Assembly: GCA_020636075.1 (NCBI GenBank)
Contig: JACJYO010000007.1
Coordinates: forward strand, 382,501-392,665
DNA length: 10,165 bases
Direction of reading: 5' to 3'
Origin: Lewinellaceae bacterium
Lineage (GTDB): Bacteria; Bacteroidota; Bacteroidia; Chitinophagales; Saprospiraceae
Shown here piece by piece: positions 5,972-10,165 of the stretch; position 1 is the stretch's first letter; each line of letters opens with the position of its first letter. The notes beneath the pieces are model-generated. The model had not been told where the DNA came from. It worked only from the letters and a program-made list of their open reading frames with translations, and made no database searches. A program made the translations under genes and the position numbers.

Positions 5972-8851
5972 GTGAAGCGATACCCGGGCATCCGACCCTT
6001 CCGCACCGACGAACAGGGACTTTTTTTCGGCCGCGACGCCGACATCGCGCGCCTGCACCGCCTTATCGAACTCGAACAACTCGTCATCCTCTACGGCAAG
6101 TCGGGCTACGGCAAAAGCTCGCTGCTCGCCGCCGGCATTTTTCCAAAATTGGAAAAAGAGGCCAAACGCCGCTTCCTGGAAATCCGCTTCGGCCCCCATA
6201 AAGCCGGCGAAAGCACAGCCCCCGCCGATGCAGTGCGCCATGCCCTGGCCCGCCATGCCGGCCCGGATCCGCTCCTGCCCGACAGTATGGCCGGCCACTG
6301 CATTTGGCAGGCCGCCAAAAACTGCCAGCAGCCCGGCCAGGCAAATTTTCTGCTCGTGTTCGACCAGTTTGAAGAACTCTTCAGCTACCCACCCGAACAA
6401 ATTCTCGATTTTAAAAAACAACTGGCCGAGGCGCTCTACGCCAAAGTGCCCCGCCGTTTCGAAACCGCACTGGCCGCCGCAAAACTCAGCCCCGAAGCCG
6501 AAGACGCCATCTACACGCCCTTCGACCTCAAGGTGGTGTTCTCCATCCGCTCCGACCGCATGAGTTTGCTTAACGGGCTTAAGGATTATTTGCCCAATTT
6601 GCTCCAGCACGGCTATGAATTGGATGCGCTGGATGAGGCTGGGGCGCGGGAGGCTATTTTGCGGCCTGCGGCTTTATTGATTACGGATTACGGATTACAG
6701 ATTGCGGATTCTAACCTACCCGGGGAGGAAAATAATCCGCAATCTGTAATCCGCAATCCGCAATTCGACACGCCCCCCTTCACCTACGCCCCCGAAACCC
6801 TCGCCGCCATCTTCAACGCCCTGCGCGACGACCGAGGCCGCATCGAAACGAGCGCGTTACAGATTGTTTGTCGGTATGTGGAAGATTATGTGGTTGGTCC
6901 CGCTAACCCCACCCCCAGCCCCTCCCCCCGGGGGGAGGGGGGTATGCCCTCTACAGTTGTGGGGCATACCGAAGAGGATAGCCAGAAGGCATCCCATTCC
7001 ACAAACCAGCAAGAAACGCGGAATGAAGCCCCCCTCCCCCGGGGGGGAGGGGATGGGGGTGGGGTTGAAGTAAGCCTGGCCGACCTGGGCGACATCCCGA
7101 CTATCTTCCGCCAGTTCTACGAACGCACCATAGCCAACCTGCCCGAAGCCGAGCAAGCCCCCGCCCGCCGCCTGGTGGAAGACCAACTCGTAAAAGACGG
7201 CGTGCGCGTACCCTACGCCGCCCAGGCCCTGCTGGCCCAGCCCGGTATCAGCCAGGAATTGCTCGGCCACCTCAGCGCAGCTTCGCTGCTGCGCGTGCAG
7301 CGCGATGAGGCAGGGCGGATGATTTATGAAGTGGGGCACGACACGCTGGTGGGGCCGATTGAGGAAGCTGCCAAGGCCCGTCGGGAAGCAGAATTGCAAG
7401 CGGCTGAACGTACCCGCCTGGAGCAGGAAGCTGCGCGCCAGAAAGCAGAGCGGGAAAAAATTGCCCGCGCCCGCCGCCGTAACGCCCTCTTTTCCATTGT
7501 GGCTCTGCTGCTACTCGGGTGGGCCTTGTGGCAAAATATTCAGGCCAACCGACAAAAAGCCATAGCCGAAGAACGCACCGCTGCTGCTGAAGAAGCCGAG
7601 CGTCGGGCTGACCAAAAAGACAGCCTCGCCCGCGACGCCAGGGTAAAAGCCGACACGGCCCAAGCAATCGCCAAACGCAAAACTGAAGAGGCTAGCCAAA
7701 ACGCCGAAGCTACTGCCCAAGCTATGCTTCGCTTGGGCAAAAGCACGGCCCAAGTAGTAGACGCCTTGGTAAAAGAGGTAAACAGCCACATTTACCACCT
7801 CGAATACAATGAGGCGCTTCGAATGATGGAGGACGCAGCCAAGTTTGACAAACCCACGCCCGATTTTAAACGCGCTGCGCTCGAACTGGCTTTTTACCAC
7901 AATGAAGCCGGTGAAAAACAAGCCGGCCTGACTGCAAGGGCGCTTGCCCTGCTTCATCAGGCTCCGCTGAAAAGCCGTGAACAATGCAACGACTACCTCC
8001 GCCGCGCCGATGCCGACTGGTACAAAACTTTGACAGAAAAATACTACCCGCTTATGCTGCCGGTAGTTGGTGGTGATTTTTTGATGGGCTGTGACTCTAC
8101 CCGCGATAAAGAATGTTTTTACGATGAACGGCCTCAACACATTGTGCACCTAAGCAACTATCAAATTGCCAGCACGGAAACCACCTTCTGGCAATGGGGA
8201 CTTTACTGTGCTGACAAAGGCCTCGATCTGCGCAAATTTTCTCCCTCCTGGGGCCTTAATGGCGACAATCCTGTTGTGTTTGTAGACTGGTTCCATGCCG
8301 TTGAATACGCCAACTGGCTTAGTGTACGTTTCGGTAAGTCTCCAATGTACCGGATTGATTCTCTGGACAAAGAAAGCAGAGGGAAGTGGGAGGTTTCAAT
8401 TATTGCAGAAGCGTTGGAAAAAGGCGGGTTTCGATTGCCCACCGAAGCCGAATGGGAATATGCTGCACGTGGTGGGCCGAACAAGTACCGTTACCTATAT
8501 GCAGGCAGCAATTATTTGGCGGAAGCAGCGTGGTACGTTGAAAACTCGGACAGCCTTGGAATTTATCGCACACACCCTGTGGCTACTCGTAAACCCTTAT
8601 TTCTTTCGCCAGAATACCGCTTGTACGACATGAGCGGCAATGTTTGGGAGTGGTGCTGGGATGCTTATGACAGGTTTTCACTGGAACCTGTAACAAATCC
8701 GAAGGGACCGGAGAGGCGTGCGGGTCGCGTCGGTCGCGGCGGTTCTTGGAAGGGCATTGTTCGGTATTGCCGAGTATCGAACCGTAAGTTCTGGACACCG
8801 ATTTTACGTGACTACGAAACAGGTTTCCGCCTGGCTTCGTCCCCGCAGTGA
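5972..8851 (+). CDS. nSTAND NTPase with coiled coils, TM helix and C-terminal FGE-sulfatase domain
   Basis: 959 residues. The nSTAND module begins almost at the start (YPGIRPF, then LFFGRDADI), has a Walker A GKSGYGKS (42-49) and Walker B LLVFDQFEELF (127-137, D131), a sensor-type VVFSIRSDR, and GYELDALDEAGAREAILRP before a winged-helix region (about 378-460). Coiled coils at about 460-502 and 524-590 flank one transmembrane helix (about 505-521, preceded by RARRR). A helical, TPR-like stretch covers 595-665. Residues 691-957 are an FGE-sulfatase/formylglycine-generating-enzyme fold: GGDFLMGC, FRLPTEAEWEYAARGG, YDMSGNVWEWCWDAYD, RGGSW, GFRLA. One of the two copper-binding Cys of true FGE is missing (GGSWKGIVRYC, 923-933), so it is probably a binding domain. 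GTG is used as start because homologues begin with this motif and nothing in frame upstream looks coding. Two repeat-derived insertions (residues 237-264 and 312-365) interrupt the nSTAND module in frame. Likely role: NTP-driven sensor/switch controlling the upstream SIR2-like effector (inference). Confidence 0.88.
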   Translation: MKRYPGIRPFRTDEQGLFFGRDADIARLHRLIELEQLVILYGKSGYGKSSLLAAGIFPKLEKEAKRRFLEIRFGPHKAGESTAPADAVRHALARHAGPDPLLPDSMAGHCIWQAAKNCQQPGQANFLLVFDQFEELFSYPPEQILDFKKQLAEALYAKVPRRFETALAAAKLSPEAEDAIYTPFDLKVVFSIRSDRMSLLNGLKDYLPNLLQHGYELDALDEAGAREAILRPAALLITDYGLQIADSNLPGEENNPQSVIRNPQFDTPPFTYAPETLAAIFNALRDDRGRIETSALQIVCRYVEDYVVGPANPTPSPSPRGEGGMPSTVVGHTEEDSQKASHSTNQQETRNEAPLPRGGGDGGGVEVSLADLGDIPTIFRQFYERTIANLPEAEQAPARRLVEDQLVKDGVRVPYAAQALLAQPGISQELLGHLSAASLLRVQRDEAGRMIYEVGHDTLVGPIEEAAKARREAELQAAERTRLEQEAARQKAEREKIARARRRNALFSIVALLLLGWALWQNIQANRQKAIAEERTAAAEEAERRADQKDSLARDARVKADTAQAIAKRKTEEASQNAEATAQAMLRLGKSTAQVVDALVKEVNSHIYHLEYNEALRMMEDAAKFDKPTPDFKRAALELAFYHNEAGEKQAGLTARALALLHQAPLKSREQCNDYLRRADADWYKTLTEKYYPLMLPVVGGDFLMGCDSTRDKECFYDERPQHIVHLSNYQIASTETTFWQWGLYCADKGLDLRKFSPSWGLNGDNPVVFVDWFHAVEYANWLSVRFGKSPMYRIDSLDKESRGKWEVSIIAEALEKGGFRLPTEAEWEYAARGGPNKYRYLYAGSNYLAEAAWYVENSDSLGIYRTHPVATRKPLFLSPEYRLYDMSGNVWEWCWDAYDRFSLEPVTNPKGPERRAGRVGRGGSWKGIVRYCRVSNRKFWTPILRDYETGFRLASSPQ
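6680..6764. repeat. Inverted-repeat element inserted in frame in the nSTAND gene (I)
   Basis: Two 31-base arms, 6680-6710 and 6734-6764, are inverted copies differing at two positions, with a 23-base centre. Each arm is a run of 7-base units (ATTACGG, ATTACGG, ATTACAG, ATTGCGG, then ATT). It encodes residues 237-264 (ITDYGLQIADS ... NPQSVIRNPQ), a peptide type I recognise as recurring in repeat-derived inserts of unrelated proteins. Removing 28 codons rejoins RPAAL(L) with FDTPPFTYAPE, the expected continuity of the nSTAND family. There is no transposase and no obvious target duplication beyond one or two bases. Confidence 0.85.
6905..7066. repeat. GC-rich inverted-repeat element inserted in frame in the nSTAND gene (II)
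   Basis: 38-base terminal inverted repeats, 6905-6942 and 7029-7066, differ at only two positions. Each arm is itself palindromic around CCCCCCGGGGGG. The 86-base interior holds two more stems: GTATGCCC (6942-6949) with GGGCATAC (6962-6969), and CATTCC (6995-7000) with GGAATG (7020-7025). The total is 162 bases, exactly 54 codons, encoding residues 312-365 (NPTPSPSPRGEGG ... EAPLPRGGGDGGGV). The size, structure and lack of a transposase suit a MITE- or REP-like element. It lies between two conserved segments of the nSTAND protein, YVEDYVVG and VSLADLGDI. Confidence 0.88.
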
Positions 8852-9062
8852 GGTGGCTTGCCCACTCCGGCTATCTATTGAGCGCGCGAAGCCCCACAGC
8901 GCAACGGAGCAAGGCGGGCGTGGCGACAGCCGCCCGCCGGCGGAGTGGCGTAGTGGGGCGGAGCGAAACGAGGGAAAAACAAAGCGGGGATTGGGGCGCA
9001 GCCCCAAAATTTTGTTGAAAACGGCATACCCGTAATCAATGGTCCCTAAATCCGCGATCTCC
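8852..9062. other. Non-coding, hairpin-rich tail after the nSTAND gene
   Basis: No supported gene. The segment directly after the stop codon is GC-rich. It holds nested inverted repeats: outer GCCCCAC (8891-8897) with GTGGGGC (8953-8959), inner GGCGGGCG (8913-8920) with CGCCCGCC (8931-8938) around a ten-base loop. This could fold as one long imperfect hairpin. A terminator-like stem follows at 8991-9007. An open frame at 8718-9035 runs from the nSTAND gene into this region in another frame and is not credible. Confidence 0.6.
8991..9014 (+). terminator. Probable terminator of the SIR2/nSTAND cassette
   Basis: TTGGGGC (8991-8997) pairs perfectly with GCCCCAA (9001-9007) around a GCA loop, and AATTTTGTT follows. 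The T-run is short and interrupted, so strength is uncertain, but its position about 140 bases after the stop codon suits the end of the two-gene unit. Confidence 0.5.
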
Positions 9063-9226
9063 GTAGGGGCGACCCTTGCGGTCGCCCGCACAATGCGGTC
9101 ACCCAATCAATGCGGTCGCCCGCACAATGCAGTCGCCCAATCAATGCGGGCTCCCGTTGACATCGCAGCCGCCCGCGACATCTTGGGCGACCGCATATCC
9201 CGGGCGACCGCGAGGGTCGCCCCTAC
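9063..9226. repeat. 164-bp inverted-repeat element with internal 17-bp tandem repeats
   Basis: Terminal arms 9063-9088 and 9201-9226 are 26 bases long and differ at one position; the ends read GTAGGGGCGACCC and GGGTCGCCCCTAC. Inside, a 17-base unit (type GTCGCCCGCACAATGCG) is repeated four times at 9081-9097, 9098-9114, 9115-9131 and 9132-9148. Alternate copies are most alike, so it also reads as two 34-base units with two differences. A fifth, degraded copy may follow at 9149. No protein is supported. The peptides readable through it (VGATLAVAR, RATARVAPT) are of the type often seen as spurious translations of this repeat. Confidence 0.85.
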
Positions 9227-9391
9227 GCCGCACCCCGAAAATGAAATATCCCTATAAATTGGAATGGATGATCCGGTAGTGCAAGCCATGGCACGGCCGC
9301 CAAATAATTCCAAATAACAACAACTACCCGGGAGGGCCCATGTATGCCCCGATGCATACCCGCTCCCATTCCCATTCGCTAAAAAAACAAG
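9227..9391. other. Upstream region of the DUF433/DUF5615 operon
   Basis: About 165 bases with no gene. It holds a small palindrome GTATGC (9342-9347) / GCATAC (9354-9359) with a six-base spacer, located 33-50 bases before the -7 promoter element. It could be an operator for autoregulation by the antitoxin, but this is only positional inference. Confidence 0.35.
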
Positions 9392-9399
9392 TATCTTTG
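9392..9399 (+). promoter_or_regulatory. Bacteroidota -7 promoter element for the DUF433/DUF5615 operon
   Basis: TATCTTTG is an exact match to the TAnnTTTG consensus of the principal Bacteroidota sigma factor. It ends ten bases before the ATG at 9410, so transcription would start within a few bases of the start codon and give a nearly leaderless mRNA. The -33 TTG is not clear; only a T-rich ATTCG lies at about the right distance. Confidence 0.6.
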
Positions 9400-9409
9400 T
9401 TTCCAATAA

Positions 9410-9766
9410 ATGACGGACACAATGGATCTAACCCAAGCCACCACAACAGTCCCTTTCAAAACTACCGCTGACGGCACGGTCCGGGTGGGCGGCACACGAG
9501 TTACCCTGGATACGCTTATCGGCGCCTTCAAAGATGGCGCTACCGCCGAAGAAATTGTGTATCAATTTCCGGTACTTGATTTGGGCGATGTTTATGCCGT
9601 CATTGGTTATTACCTGAAAAACCTGAAGGCAATTGAACAATATTTGAACAGGCAAACGGCAGAGAGCGCCCATATTCGTCAAAAAGTCGAAGAACAATTT
9701 TCTCCTAAAGGTCTTCGGCAGCGCTTGCTCCAGCGCCGGGACAGGCAAAAGCGGGCTGCATCCTGA
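9410..9766 (+). CDS. DUF433-family antitoxin-like protein
   Basis: 118 residues. The core, about residues 20-75 (DGTVRVGGTRVTLDTLIGAF, then a DGATAEEIVYQFP segment and DVYAVIGYYLKN), is the DUF433 pattern: a short beta hairpin followed by a helix-turn-helix of the VapB/Spo0J-like type. The C-terminal 40 residues are helical and basic (LRQRLLQRRDRQKRAAS) and may contact the toxin or DNA. DUF433 proteins are usually encoded directly before a DUF5615 PIN-like protein and are predicted antitoxins that also repress their operon. That arrangement is seen here: the stop overlaps the next start by one base (TGATG). ATG 9410 is chosen for its A-rich upstream context; ATG 9422 is a possible alternative given the promoter position. 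Confidence 0.85.
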   Translation: MTDTMDLTQATTTVPFKTTADGTVRVGGTRVTLDTLIGAFKDGATAEEIVYQFPVLDLGDVYAVIGYYLKNLKAIEQYLNRQTAESAHIRQKVEEQFSPKGLRQRLLQRRDRQKRAAS

Positions 9767-10113
9767 TGCGTTTTCTTGCCGACGAAAATTTCAACAATCA
9801 CATTGTTAGAGGCTTGCTTTTGCAAAAGCCGGAACTTGACCTTGTACGCGTTCAGGATGTCGGCCTGTCAGGCAAAAGTGACGAGGCCGTTTTAGCCTGG
9901 GCTTTGGCCGAGAACCGAATTTTACTCAGCCATGATGTTAAAACGCTTCCCAGCTTAGCCCTCCAACAATTGGCTTCCGGGCAAAACATCCCCGGTATTT
10001 TGCTCGCAGCCTGGAATGCACCGATTCGCAAGGTGATCGATGATTTGCTGCTTATTTTGGAATGTAGCGAACAGCAAGAATGGGAAGGGGGTATTCACTA
10101 TGTTCCATTTTAA
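9766..10113 (+). CDS. DUF5615 PIN-like toxin/nuclease candidate
   Basis: 115 residues, the normal length for DUF5615, a PIN-like (Mut7-C-related) family. It begins with the diagnostic MRFLADENF (D6, E7), then VRVQDVGLSGKSDEAVLAWA (D31, D39) and RILLSHDVKTL (D57). These acidic positions correspond to the metal-binding site expected of PIN-fold ribonucleases. The usual partner is the DUF433 protein encoded just upstream, and the one-base stop/start overlap suggests translational coupling, so the pair is a type II toxin-antitoxin-like module. Ribonuclease activity is a family-level prediction; many DUF5615/DUF433 pairs have not been tested. A T-run begins right after the stop codon, but no clear stem precedes it. 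Confidence 0.87.
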   Translation: MRFLADENFNNHIVRGLLLQKPELDLVRVQDVGLSGKSDEAVLAWALAENRILLSHDVKTLPSLALQQLASGQNIPGILLAAWNAPIRKVIDDLLLILECSEQQEWEGGIHYVPF

Positions 10114-10165
10114 TTTTTTTTCGCCTGAATCTTGTGGCCAACAGGATGACCATGCACACCCTTAC
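10114..10165. other. Window end, no gene seen
   Basis: Fifty-two bases after the DUF5615 stop. They start with a run of T residues that overlaps the stop codon region and contain no supported open frame. A convergent or following gene may start outside the window. Confidence 0.5.

Noticed and set aside
5447..6610. 387-codon open frame on the - strand across the SIR2/nSTAND junction
   Set aside because: It is a shadow of GC-rich + strand codons, covers parts of two clear genes and the 7-mer repeat, and shows no family pattern.
7272..8149. - strand frames of 131 and 212 codons opposite the nSTAND gene
   Set aside because: Antisense shadows of the coiled-coil and FGE coding region.
9081..9148. 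Possible CRISPR array from regular repeats
   Set aside because: The units are directly adjacent 17-mers without unique spacers, so this is a tandem repeat and not a CRISPR.
9039..9406. Open frames on both strands reading VGATLAVAR / RATARVAPT peptides
   Set aside because: They are translations of the inverted repeat 9063-9226 and vary with the repeat; no gene signal.
8852..10165. DGR template repeat or reverse transcriptase downstream of the FGE domain
   Set aside because: I looked for a second copy of the GGCGGTTCTTGG or GGTTTCCGCCTGG words and for RT motifs on both strands and found none in the window.

Overview
The window reads as a chromosomal segment of a Bacteroidota bacterium, probably of the Saprospiria (Saprospiraceae/Lewinella/Haliscomenobacter type). 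The support is a Bacteroidota-style 23S rRNA, no Shine-Dalgarno sequences before the genes, a good TAnnTTTG-type -7 promoter element before the last operon, and a gene repertoire (SIR2 plus nSTAND-FGE, DUF433/DUF5615 pairs, palindromic repeats inserted in frame) that is common in that group. The lineage is inferred from pattern recognition, not from an alignment.

Layout, all genes on the + strand. Positions 1-88 are the end of a 16S-23S spacer. A complete 23S rRNA (about 89-2920), a spacer with several hairpins, a 5S rRNA (about 3129-3241) and a strong intrinsic terminator (3254-3293) close an rrn operon. About 510 bases without a recognisable gene follow. Next comes a single-gene unit for an SPFH/prohibitin-family membrane protein (3808-4674) with its own terminator (4699-4733).

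The centre is a two-gene accessory cassette. The first gene (4859-5947) encodes a SIR2-like protein with a C-terminal helical tail resembling effector-associated domain EAD11. The second (5972-8851) encodes a 959-residue nSTAND NTPase with coiled coils, one transmembrane helix, a TPR-like segment and a C-terminal FGE-sulfatase/C-type-lectin-like domain. Its last 40 residues look like the variable region of diversity-generating-retroelement (DGR) targets. The natural reading is an NTPase sensor/switch coupled to a SIR2 (NAD+-consuming) effector, i.e. a predicted anti-phage or cell-suicide system. No reverse transcriptase or template repeat is visible here.

The cassette is full of palindromic repeats. 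Related GTAGGGGCG-type elements lie on either side (4744-4810 and 9063-9226), a 7-nt-period repeat forms the gene junction (5944-5971), and two different inverted-repeat elements sit in frame inside the nSTAND gene (6680-6764 and 6905-7066), adding 28 and 54 codons without breaking it. The window ends with a toxin-antitoxin-like pair, DUF433 (9410-9766) and DUF5615 PIN-like (9766-10113), overlapping by one base.
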